Assembly (NCBI GenBank): GCA_964019695.1
Contig: CAXHUL010000212.1
Span: 1 to 64,000 of the forward strand
Reading direction: 5' to 3'
Length of the DNA stretch: 64,000 nt
From: Loripinus fragilis
Lineage: Eukaryota; Mollusca; Bivalvia; Lucinida; Lucinidae
In this document: piece by piece, positions 9,876 to 18,566 of the stretch
How the letters are laid out: the number at the start of each line of letters is the position of its first letter
Position numbering within the stretch: the stretch's first letter is position 1
The notes under the pieces: generated by a model
Seen by the model: the letters and a program-made list of their open reading frames with translations, nothing else
Databases searched by the model: none
Told to the model about the DNA's origin: nothing
Program-made: the position numbers and the translations under genes

Positions 9876-9881
9876 TTTATT
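9876..9881 (-). terminator. Poly(A) signal of the metallopeptidase gene
   Basis: AATAAA on the minus strand, about 25 nt beyond the stop codon at 9906. Confidence 0.5.
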
Positions 9882-9905
9882 GTTAATAAAATTGATACAA
9901 CAATG

Positions 9906-10253
9906 TTAAAATACGAAAATATCACAATCGTTAGGCAAACGAACGCAATTCAGTCCAAATTGATAAGGGGCCCAGCACACATTAGTACCAGACGGTCTCT
10001 CCAATATCTTCTCTACCAACGCAAATAATAGTGCTGTCGTCTCCACCCACTGGTGCCCATGTCGCACGTTGAGATGGGTTAAAGAATGGGCCAATTCGTG
10101 CAAAAACGTAGAAACCAACTGGTCCATAGATGAATGGTTTCGAATGTACAAATCTATACGCACTGGTACCCCTTCGACAAAACGTGTCCTACCGAAACAC
10201 TCGGCGTTCCATTCATCATGTAAAAGTATGTGTATTTTTTTAAAGGACGTCAT
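9906..10253 (-). CDS. Minimal HExxH zinc metallopeptidase (SprT/WLM-like)
   Basis: ATG at 10253, 115 residues. The sequence FLHELAHSLTHLNVRHGHQW holds the zinc site H52-E53-x2-H56 and the third ligand H67 in a GH context, the signature of SprT/WLM-type minimal metallopeptidases. Relatives in that group act on DNA-protein crosslinks (Spartan, Wss1). The protein has little beyond the catalytic core. It has a TATA-like ATATATAG just upstream and a poly(A) signal downstream, and is single copy in the element's unique part. It could process a terminal or capsid protein, or clear protein-DNA adducts; that role is inferred. Confidence 0.65.
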   Translation of the reverse strand: MTSFKKIHILLHDEWNAECFGRTRFVEGVPVRIDLYIRNHSSMDQLVSTFLHELAHSLTHLNVRHGHQWVETTALLFALVEKILERPSGTNVCWAPYQFGLNCVRLPNDCDIFVF

Positions 10254-10297
10254 TCTCTTTCCTATATATTTTGTGAGTTGAGAAACAATTTCTTGAA

Positions 10298-10588
10298 TTA
10301 AAATTCTGACAGCTCTATATTTAATGCATTTCTTCTCGCTCGTGTAAATGAGGACTTTTTGCGTTTTGAGAAAACAATCTCATTAAACTGCTCCATATTC
10401 AATGATTGAAAAGATTCTTGTTCATATTTTTTCAGGACATTATTTCCATATTTAATAGTAAAGTCAATTTCCTGAAAACAGAACACGTCTTGTCCAGAAT
10501 GTATGAGTATAAACAATATTTCGCTCATGCGAATTAAAATGCTGAAACATGTTGAATTTGCCAGACTAAAGAAAGATTCAAAAATCAT
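10298..10588 (-). CDS. Hypothetical 96-aa frame
   Basis: ATG at 10588, 96 residues: a hydrophobic N-terminal third, then a Lys/Glu-rich part ending RKKSSFTRARRNALNIELSEF. It ends 44 bp before the metallopeptidase ATG, same strand. No family was recognised. Its start overlaps the end of the broken zinc-finger fragment at the inner inverted repeat junction, so it may be a chance frame. Confidence 0.3.
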   Translation of the reverse strand: MIFESFFSLANSTCFSILIRMSEILFILIHSGQDVFCFQEIDFTIKYGNNVLKKYEQESFQSLNMEQFNEIVFSKRKKSSFTRARRNALNIELSEF

Positions 10589-10674
10589 TGTTGTAATTCG
10601 CTTCCAAAATCTACTATATTTAGCACATCCTTTCTATGGCATATTGGGCACTGGAACTTGTATCTATGAGGCAT
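10585..10674 (-). pseudogene. C2H2 finger fragment cut at the inverted-repeat edge
   Basis: Starts like the frame at 12977-13120 (MPHRYKFQCPICHRKDVL, Cys9 and Cys12) but homology ends at 10612, before the histidines, and unrelated codons lead to a stop. The break marks the edge of the inner inverted repeat. Confidence 0.6.
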
Positions 10675-11767
10675 AGTTTTGATCTGTTTTTAAACACCAT
10701 TGAAAACGAAACTTTATGTATATCAGCTTGCTGGGCAAGCCTTTCCTTTTAAATCGAAACTTTTATAATACAAACACGAACCTTCCTTTAAAAACGACAC
10801 TTTTATGTATAACCTGGCAAGCCTTTCCTTTTAAATCTAAACGCTTATAATACAAGTGCGAGCCTTCCTTTTAAAACGACACTTTTATGTTTCAGCTTCC
10901 TGGGCAATGCTTTTCACGCATTCTTATAACGCGAAGATGAATCACGCTATAAAAAAAAAAACGTGTGGCGTTCGAAAACACCAGTTTACAAACGTTTGAG
11001 CTAAATAGTATCATTTAAACTGTTCAATTTGCATGTTTATTGTTCGACTGTCATATTAGCTATGACTCGATTGCATGCGATGCGCATTATATAGCGAGAG
11101 GTTTTTTCTGATTGGTCAATAATTAATCATAGAAATATCGTTATAAATGTATATATCATAAGCCATACATTTCGCAATTCGTCTCTAGACTATGAACAGA
11201 AGATACGTAAGTTGAATTTAGGGGTTAATTGTCTCATGTACCTACCTGTACACGAGCAGCGAAGGCTCTGGCGAGACTGCGCTGATGTACCAGCTTGTGT
11301 TAAGTCGTTGATGAATACTTTTAAGAAATCTTTATGAGCGTAGGACGCCTAGTCACTGCGAGAGTTAGGAAAGCTCTGTAATGCGATCATGAGTCGACTA
11401 TTTAATGTCTACATACGATGATGTCATCCAAAATGGCCGTCGCCCATGCGCAAAGAGAGCATTTAATTAAACAACATCTATATCCGTACTTTGTACATTA
11501 GTTCTCAGGTAAATATAGACTCTGACAAAGGCCAAGAATTATTGGTGTATTTATACACCCTAGACATTTAGCATGAAAAGGGCGAAAATCGCCATCGCCT
11601 TTCCTAGTACACGCTATAGATACATCAAACATCTGGTCCGATGGACAGGCTCATCTGCTTGAATAACGCACTCTGATCAGTAAATTCGATGTGGAACAGC
11701 GAAGACCCAACGCAATGATACAGCAGAGTCGTGCGTATTGAAAAGGTGGGTTTTCCGTGGGCCTGTC
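10612..11767. repeat. Inner inverted repeat, left arm
   Basis: About 1,156 bp complementary to 11883-13039, with a 115-bp spacer. The arms differ by scattered substitutions and small indels. They contain a divergent promoter pair but no long gene. Confidence 0.9.
11028..11160. promoter_or_regulatory. Divergent promoter pair (left inner arm)
   Basis: Minus direction: CCAATCAGAAAAAACC (around 11106-11121), CTATATAA (11088-11095) and GACAGTCGAACAATAAAC before an ATG at 11034, almost the same leader as the PC4-like gene, but the frame stops after 7 residues. Plus direction: CGTTATAAATG (around 11145), then ATGAACAGAAGATAC at 11192 followed directly by a GTAAGT splice-donor consensus. Confidence 0.5.
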
Positions 11768-12494
11768 TCAATTCATTAACCAATATAATCAGCTGCTAAC
11801 CGGATCTGACCGGATGTTTTCACTTTGATCCATGTAATGAAATCGCTTATCGATTTTACAATTCAGGAGTATTTTTAGAATAACAGGCCCACGGAAAACC
11901 CACCTTTTCAATACGCACGACTTTGCTGTATCATTGCGTTGGGTCTTCGCTGTTCCACATCGAATTTACTGATCAGAGTGCGTTATTCAAGCAAATGAGC
12001 CTGTCCATCGGACCAGACGTTTGATGTATCTATAGCGTGTACTAGGAAAGGCGATGGCGATTTTCGCCCTTTTCATGCTAAATGTCTAGGGTGTATAAAT
12101 ACACCAATAATGCGATTTTTTCTCATTCTTCGCCTTTGTTAGAGTCTATATTTACCTGAAAACTAATGTACAAAGTACGGATATAGATGTTGTTTAATTA
12201 AATGCTCTCTTTGCGCATGGGCGACGGCCATTTTGGATGACATCATCGTATGTAGACATTAAATAGTCGACTCATGATCGCATTACAGAGCTTTCCTAAC
12301 TCTCGCAGTGACTAGGCGTCCTACGCTCATAAAGATTTCTTAAAAGTATTCATCAACTACTTAACACAAGCTGGTATCGCCAGAGCCTTCGCTGCTCGTG
12401 TACAGGTAGGTACATGAGACAATTAACCCCTAAATTCAACTTACGTATCGTCTGTTCATAGTCTAGAGACGAATTGCGAAATGTATGGCTTATG

Positions 12495-12625
12495 ATATAT
12501 ACATTTATAACGATATTACTATGATTAATTATTGACCAATCAGAAAAAACCTCTCGCTATAGAATGCGCATCGCATACAATCGAGTCATAGCTAATATGA
12601 CAGTCGAACAATAAACATGCAAATT
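12495..12625. promoter_or_regulatory. Divergent promoter pair (right inner arm)
   Basis: Mirror of 11028-11160. The TATA box toward the PC4-like leader reads TATAGAA here. The leader GACAGTCGAACAATAAAC and its ATG are kept, followed by an early stop. Confidence 0.45.
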
Positions 12626-12734
12626 GAACAGTTTAAATGATACTATTTAGCTCAAACGTTTGTAAACTGGTGTTTTCGAACGCCACACGTTTTTTTTTTA
12701 TAGCGTGATTCATCTTCGCGTTATAAGAACGCGT

Positions 12735-12945
12735 GAAAAGCATTGCCCAGGAAGCTGAAACATAAAAGTGTCGTTTTAAAAGGAAGGCTCGCACTTGTAT
12801 TATAAGCGTTTAGATTTAAAAGGAAAGGCTTGCCAGGTTATACATAAAAGTGTCGTTTTTAAAGGAAGGTTCACGTTTGTATTATAAAAGTTTCGATTTA
12901 AAAGGAAAGGCTTGCCCAGCAAACTGATATACATAAAGTTTCGTT
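12735..12945. repeat. Diverged tandem repeats of about 35-70 bp
   Basis: Alternating blocks TTTAAAAGGAAAGGCTTGCC and AAGTGTCGTTTTAAAAGGA. Mirrored at 10715-10915. Confidence 0.6.
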
Positions 12946-12976
12946 TTAAATGGTGTTTAAAAAACAGATCAAAACT

Positions 12977-13120
12977 ATGCCTCATAGATACAAGTTCCAG
13001 TGTCCAATATGCCATAGAAAGGATGTGCTAAATATAGTACATCATCTTAAGACTATACATAGCGGAAATGCTGACGACTGGTTGTTTAAAGCGAAACTGT
13101 TATGCTTAATCATTATATAA
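12977..13120 (+). CDS. Small C2H2 zinc-finger protein (47 aa)
   Basis: ATG at 12977, 47 residues with one finger (C9, C12, H23, H28) in the context FQCPICHRKDV and HHLKTIHSGN, then a short basic tail. The Cys/His spacing resembles the finger that opens the ATPase. The stop lies a few bases inside the right terminal repeat, so the gene may be cut by that junction. A truncated copy sits at 10585-10674. Possibly the N-terminal piece of a larger lost Polinton protein. Confidence 0.45.
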   Translation: MPHRYKFQCPICHRKDVLNIVHHLKTIHSGNADDWLFKAKLLCLIII

Positions 13121-13224
13121 TCATGGTCAACCCACAATTACCGGTGAACCTACGATGATAGAACGTTCTACAACGAGTATAATGGCCGTAAAAAACAGTG
13201 AACATGATAGTTCGAATTCATAAT

Positions 13225-13925
13225 GGAGCTAGGAGGGAGGAGGAGAGGGTGAGGAGGAGGGGGAAGGAGGATACAGTGAGGGTACAGGGAGGATACAGTG
13301 GGGATACAGTGAGAGTACAGTGGGGTACAGTGAGGATACAGTGAGGGTACATTGGGGCACAGTGAGGGTTCAGTTGGGGTACAGTGGGATTAGGAGGGAG
13401 GAGGAGAGGGTCAGGAGGAGGAGGAAAGGAGGATTCATTGAGGGTACAGGGAGGATACAGTGGGGTTACAGTGAGAGTACAGTGGGGTACAGTGAGTATA
13501 CAGTGAGGGTACATTGGGGCACAGTGAGGATACAGTGAGGGTTCAGTTGGGATACAGTGAGGGTACAGTGGGGTACAGTGAGGATACAGTGAGGGTACAT
13601 TGGGGCACAGTGAGGGTTCAGTTTGGGTACAGTGAGATTAGGAGGGAGTCGGAGAGGGTGAGGAGGAGGAGGGAAGGAGGATACATTGAGGGTACAGGGA
13701 GGATACAGTGGGGATACAGTGAGAGTACAGTGGGGGCACAGTGAGGATACAGTGAGGGTACAGTGAGGATACAGTGAGGGTTCAGTTGGGGTAAAGTGGG
13801 ATACAGTGAGGGTACAGGGAGGATACAGTGAGAGTACAGTGAGAGTACAGTGAGGGTATATTGGGGCACAGTTAGGGTTCAGTTGGGGTACAGTGAGGAT
13901 ACAGTGAGGATGTAGTGAATGTACA
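13225..13925. repeat. Minisatellite, right arm
   Basis: Inverted copy of 5085-5780 (units like GGGTACAGTGAG), with few differences. Confidence 0.85.
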
Positions 13926-13934
13926 GTCAGGAAA

Positions 13935-14080
13935 CAATGGTCCACCATGTGGTGGTGGTGGTGGAGGTGGATGGTGGTGGGTGGTGGTGGTGGTGGTGGG
14001 TGGTGGTGGTGGGTGGTGTCTGTGGTGGTGGTGGTGGTTGGTGTCGGTGGTGGTGGTGTCGGTGGTGGTGGTAACAATGA
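13935..14080. repeat. (GGT)n microsatellite, right arm
   Basis: Inverted copy of 4932-5058. Confidence 0.85.
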
Positions 14081-14144
14081 TCCAATGATCGTAAGAAGGA
14101 TGACACCCGTATGAAGGTAGACAAGCAATACTAACTGAGACAAA

Positions 14145-15451
14145 ATGATCAGGTGTTTGATCTGCAACCAGTCCTATAGTAGGCGTGATGCATTGCAAAG
14201 ACATGAACGCAATGTCCATGGCAGTGGGAAATATACGGACCAGTCACAACCATTGAAGGAAATGACATTTAGACACCCATTCTCTATGATGGTAACTGGA
14301 CCCAGTGGATCGGGGAAAACGGAATGGACTAGAAAACTGTTACTTTCCACGTTAGTACAACCGCCACCGGAACGAATCTTATGGTGTTTTGGACAATGGC
14401 AGCCCCTGTACGAAGACCTTCAGAAGAGAATTCCCTGTATAGAATTTATACGGGGTATCCCAGACTATCTCGATAATGCTCAGTTTATCGATCCCTCAAA
14501 AAGGAACCTAATCATTTTTGATGACCTGATGACCGAAGCAAAGTGTGACCAGAGAATTGCCGACCTTTTTACGAAAGGCAGTCACCACAGAAATATATCT
14601 ATCGTGTGTTTGACTCAAAACGTATTTCCTCAAGGTAGAGCTTGCAGGGATATCGCTTTAAATACGCAATATTTGGTCTTGTTTAATAATCTGATCGACA
14701 GACAACAAGTTGCGACCTTGGCAAGAAGAATTTATCCGTCCACTTGCGCCACATTATGAGGAAATTTGAAGATGCCACGGCAAGACCTTATGGTTACCTC
14801 GTCCTAGATCTTAAATCGAGTACATCCGAACAGGACAGACTACAAACTGACATATTTGTCGATCAACAGTCTCCCGATGACGGAGATATTTCTGATGATG
14901 AAGATGCTGACAGTGTGGAATCCCTAGATTATATAGGCTCTATCAGCCCTCCGGATAAAGAAAGAGATGAAAGTTATAAACCGGATATATGGAATAGGAG
15001 GGTAAGCGATTTAAGCCCTCCAGGTAAACGAAGAAAACAAAGAGATGAGCGCTCTAAACTCGACATCTGGAACAGGAGATTTCAAAATCCGATCAGGCAG
15101 GAGAACGTAGAGCAGTTTAAAGCTAAAGTGAATGCTTATGAAGAGCGAGGTTTTAGTTCGGATAAAGCTATTCATCTCGCAGCCAATGATGATTTGCCTT
15201 CTCTCCGCAAAAAGCTCAGACGAGATTACGCTCAATTTCTAATAGATTATTACGAGCTACAAGAGGATCCTGTTCAACAGCGAATACTGGAATCGGCTAA
15301 AACGTTTAAGAACCAACACGATATGAATCAGGCGGACTCTATCAGACAAGCCATCAAACTCAGAAAAGATTTATTTATGGACGTATGGCCGAATCATAAT
15401 ATAGAAACCGAGAAAGCCTCTGAAGACCAAGAGGACTCTACTACGTCGTGA
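14145..15451 (+). pseudogene. Zinc-finger packaging-type ATPase, broken right copy
   Basis: Same gene as 3556-4858, from the ATG at 14145 with the same finger, Walker A, Walker B and TQN motifs. A one-base deletion at about 14753-14755 ends the first frame after about 204 residues. The second part (14744-15451) stays open to the natural end, including the basic, helical C-terminal extension that the left copy shifts out of frame. The copies are therefore broken at different places. Visible substitutions include Pro to Leu in the FNNPID segment. The PC4-like gene starts 141 bp downstream. Confidence 0.75.
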
Positions 15452-15487
15452 AGAATGAGGAGGAGGGATCAGGAGTGAGGAGGTTGA

Positions 15488-15591
15488 CCAATCGGATGGC
15501 TGGATAATTGACCAATCAGAAGAGACCTCTCACTATATAAGGCGCTTTGCAGCAATCTAGTCATATCTATTCTGACAGTCAAACAGTAAAC
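15488..15591 (+). promoter_or_regulatory. Promoter of the PC4-like gene
   Basis: CCAAT boxes at 15488-15492 and 15512-15516, TATATAA at 15534-15540, leader GACAGTCAAACAGTAAAC and ATG at 15592. The layout decides the start codon: frames opening further upstream would begin right at the TATA box. Confidence 0.7.
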
Positions 15592-16077
15592 ATGTCTAGA
15601 TGCAGATTCAGTCTCGGAAACGATCGCTTTATCGAGGTCACAGAATGGAAAGGTGAACTGCGTGTTGACCTGAGAGAATGGAAAGATGACAAACCGACCA
15701 AGAAAGGTATCAGCTTAACCTTGATGCGATGGAAGAATTGGGTGGATTACTTAGAATACGCGGATCAAGCGAGGACAGAGAAACAAAACTATAAGAGTCA
15801 TCTTGGAGGGAACGTCTATTGTACCATCACCGAGGGCAGCGCATGTATGGATATAAGGCAGTATTGGAAGCCGCAAGAAGAGGTGATACCTACGAAAAAG
15901 GGATTATACCTGAGACCCCCAGAATACATTGCCGTCAAAGAACTCTTAACAGAAATTGGAAGGGCCTTACCCGAACTAGACGGGGTCGTACCCTGTTACG
16001 TGCAAAGTGATCACATGAATCAGTTAGGCGCATTACGGTGTTCGGAGTGTAACCCGAATGACTATCAAAACTGGTAA
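15592..16077 (+). CDS. Two-domain PC4-like ssDNA-binding protein
   Basis: 161 residues. Two segments each match the PC4/p15 fold pattern: residues 4-50 (RFSLGNDRFIEVTEWKGEL, then KKGISLTLMRWKNW) and about 66-120 (CMDIRQYWKP, then KKGLYLRPPEY). PC4 domains are known to bind single-stranded DNA and act in transcription and replication. They normally occur as dimers, so two in one chain may give an intramolecular dimer. The C-terminal tail has a CSEC pair. This is the intact copy; the left-arm copy is frameshifted. It sits between the ATPase and the 50-aa frame, with its own CCAAT/TATA promoter. A replication or late-transcription role is inferred. Confidence 0.65.
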   Translation: MSRCRFSLGNDRFIEVTEWKGELRVDLREWKDDKPTKKGISLTLMRWKNWVDYLEYADQARTEKQNYKSHLGGNVYCTITEGSACMDIRQYWKPQEEVIPTKKGLYLRPPEYIAVKELLTEIGRALPELDGVVPCYVQSDHMNQLGALRCSECNPNDYQNW

Positions 16078-16113
16078 CTAAGAAAAGGGATTAAGTATTG
16101 AGTAGGCGTAAAT

Positions 16114-16266
16114 ATGTTCGCCATTACTTTTATGTGTATAGCTTTGTTTGATGAACTGTTGTTTCGGATGAGATGTAGACAACTACGGCGCGAAGCCAGA
16201 GAGGCTGCTGAGCGATTAATCGAGGTGCTTGAGGATAGTGAACTAGACTCTCGCCCGTTCGTATGA
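16114..16266 (+). CDS. Small 50-aa Polinton protein (right copy)
   Basis: Same frame as 2739-2891, with Ala instead of Thr at residue 3. It starts 36 bp after the PC4-like stop and ends 50 bp before the next ATG. A hydrophobic N-terminus is followed by the charged helix LRREAREAAERLIEVLEDSE. Conservation in both arms supports translation. Confidence 0.5.
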   Translation: MFAITFMCIALFDELLFRMRCRQLRREAREAAERLIEVLEDSELDSRPFV

Positions 16267-16316
16267 ATAGAGCGTAAGAATAACTCGAGCACGAAGGAGG
16301 AAATCGATCAAAAGAG

Positions 16317-16661
16317 ATGGGCACTAGACTCGTTTACGATTACCAACAGCAGAAGTGGATTCCGTACGTGTCGGATCCCGACAAATGGTATCAGCATTTG
16401 CTGGATGATAGAGATGGCTACGCGGAACGCGACAGTCAGGGTCATTATATTGTGGGTAGTGGACGGAAATACAGAGAGTTGAAAGAAATGAGACAAAAGG
16501 AAAAACCCGTAGTGAACCTGGTCACCCCAGTAGCCCAAGCTTTAGAAATGGCAAAATCGGAGCTTAAGCGAAAAGGAGAGGATAGTATACTGACGTCAAC
16601 TAAAAACGCCTCACTCATTATCACTGATTTCTTCGCGATGATTAAAGAAAATGAACAATGA
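16317..16661 (+). pseudogene. 108-aa protein gene disrupted by MITE
   Basis: Matches 2362-2688 up to codon 90 or so. At 16588 a TA-flanked MITE begins, and the frame runs into it, ending in about 24 foreign residues (stop at 16659-16661). The displaced 3' end is at 17619 onward. Confidence 0.75.
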
Positions 16662-17618
16662 CATACTGCTTCTTTATGTAGAGGTTGGGCGATGGTGGAA
16701 AATGACTTTAATTTGATATGCAGGTGACGCGTAATTCCAATGACGTCATACAGGCTCAACGTACACATGACGGCATTGTGCATCGATCACTTATGATTTC
16801 AAATTGAATTTGCACCCAGTTTGTGCCGCAAATGTTTTGCTAATCAAAGAACAAATTTGGATCATTTTTTCAAACAGTTGTGCTTGCGAGTAATAACTTT
16901 GTGAAATTATGACGTCATTTTAAAGACAAAATGTAAGGTCCGTTTACGAAACTTGCCAACGTTCTCGTTTTCCTTTAAGTAATGGAAAAATGATAAGGGG
17001 GTACATTAGGTAATGTACACAGAATATGCCTACATAAAATTACGTTATTTAAGTTAAGCTGTTACGCCCAATGGCCAGTCGTTGGTCTACGTTAACGTCA
17101 TCCAAAACGGCCGTCTGGAACACGTGCCAGATTGCGTTTCCTCAGCAATCGTCGCTGGTTAAAGACTAAAGACTATTGCAAACGATTCGTAACAATCTTT
17201 TCACCCACTTTGCAGAGTCATGCCATTTAAGTTTTATTGAAATGCATGGCGAAAAGGTGGGTGGGGTAAGTAGTTTCTTTCAGCAGACGCATACAAACAT
17301 TGTCTGAACATTATAAACGCATTTTTTGGTAAAATAGAGACTGTTTTACAATGGTAAAACACGTTTTTCCTGTCAACGGATTGTGTCTGGAAACAAATCA
17401 AATGTGGCTAAAATCTTGTGTCGCACCAAATGGTGACCCCTGTCTCAAACCGAGGTCGTTTTCTCAGCCTCAAATATTCTTTCAGCAATCATGTTTTCAT
17501 GAGATACGCTTGACTGGTTAGATGTTTTAATGCATTAAAAATTCATAACTTTAGTCTGATCAGTCTAAGAGATATTCACGTTTATTTTTAGATGAGGCGT
17601 TTTTTCTTGACGTCAGTA
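16588..17618. mobile_element. 1,031-bp mariner-like MITE in the right arm only
   Basis: Inverted ends of about 25 bp (TACTGACGTCAA, then AAAAACGCCTCA on both sides) and a duplicated TA (16586-16587, 17619-17620). Removing it restores the order seen in the left arm. TA duplication is typical of Tc1/mariner elements. No transposase frame. Several TGACGTCA-like sites lie at the ends and inside. Confidence 0.85.
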
Positions 17619-18074
17619 TATAACGGACGGAGGGCGTAAGACAGCAACTTCGGACTGGAATTCATTAAGATACTAAAGGACGAACGGCAAGTAATTGCGC
17701 AATATGCTCCTAAGTTAGCCAGACGCCATATGCATGGCGAGGAACCCGTTCTACGTTGATAGACAATCATATCCCTCTCAGCCTTTACGACCCAATTACG
17801 AAGCCTATCAGTACGTGGAAAAAGACGTGAATGGACTGTGCTGAAAAAAAAGGGTCCACCCGGGGAACGGGATAAACCGAGCGCTGCGACCCGCTACATC
17901 ATTAAAGACTGGATCTCGTTCTGAACTTCGTAAAAAAACCACCCGGAAATAAATGAGAGGCCCCTCACCCTTTGTATATAGAAGAACGACACCGCGCTCT
18001 AGGACGTGACGCTACCTTCTCGTGGTCTAGGGCGTTGACTCACCCTCCGAGGTGAAACCGAACGCGTCACAGGG

Positions 18075-18175
18075 GGCCGCCATCTTGACTTCGTGGGGCC
18101 GCCATCTTGGTGTCGTGGGGGCCGCCATCTTGGACCGGAAGTCGTGGGGGCCGCCATCTTGGACCGGAAGTGACG
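18075..18175. promoter_or_regulatory. Terminal CRE / ETS / YY1-like site array (right)
   Basis: Mirror of 1860-1963: four GCCGCCATCTTG motifs, two CCGGAAGT and one TGACGTCA next to the terminus. Confidence 0.5.
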
Positions 18176-18206
18176 TCAAAAACGCTAAAGTGGGGCCTAT
18201 ACTACT

Positions 18207-18212
18207 CATTCA
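18207..18212. repeat. Target-site duplication CATTCA (right)
   Basis: Exact copy of 1826-1831. Confidence 0.85.
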
Positions 18213-18530
18213 TATCTAAAAAAAAAAAGGAAAAATTCAGACAAGTACCACAAAACAAGTTTTTCATGCATGCAGTGCGCCGTTTCATGCTCGAGTTCAT
18301 TGAAATTGTTTTTTCTTCATGCAAACCCATAAAAAGGAGACACAGCTATGCAATCATGTTTTGTGTGCTAAGTCCGCTTTCGTGCGCCCAAACCACCGCT
18401 TCTACCCGAGTCTTAAAACAACAACAACACGTGGTCTGATAGTCGGCTTCTTTGATCTCAAACACATGTCCGTGAACCATTACCCTGTCCTTTTGTCTGC
18501 GGCTGATATACTATTAGCAGTGCTGGACCC

Positions 18531-18566
18531 AGCCCCCCCCCCCCCCCCCCCCCACACACACACACC
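18531..18566. repeat. Poly(C) followed by (CA)n
   Basis: About 22 C, then CACACACACA. Confidence 0.85.

Larger units (their letters stand above)
11883..13039. repeat. Inner inverted repeat, right arm
   Basis: Mirror of 10612-11767. It ends 75 bp before the right terminal repeat begins. Confidence 0.9.
1832..18206. mobile_element. Polinton/Maverick-like element with gene-bearing inverted repeats
   Basis: A 16,375-bp unit starts AGTAGTATAGG and ends with the exact complement, inside a 6-bp duplication. Size, the AG start, duplication length and a packaging-type ATPase all fit Polintons. Unusually, the terminal repeats are about 4.06 kb and hold four reading frames each. The middle (5892-13114) carries a second large inverted repeat, a metallopeptidase, a small DUF4258-like frame and shared promoters. 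I found no PolB, integrase or capsid gene, so it is probably non-autonomous. The repeated AGT at the tip is reminiscent of the terminal triplet repeats of protein-primed genomes; that link is an inference. Confidence 0.75.
13115..18206. repeat. Right terminal inverted repeat
   Basis: 5,092 bp, of which 1,033 are the MITE insertion and its duplicated TA. The rest mirrors 1832-5891. Confidence 0.9.

Noticed and set aside
16588..17618. MITE read with a TATA duplication
   Set aside because: Comparison with the empty site in the left arm leaves an extra TA under that reading; a TA duplication explains all bases.
1832..18206. Parvovirus-like or hairpin-ended origin for the palindromic element
   Set aside because: The 6-bp target duplication, AG-start termini and packaging-type ATPase fit a Polinton much better. 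No rolling-circle replication protein was seen.
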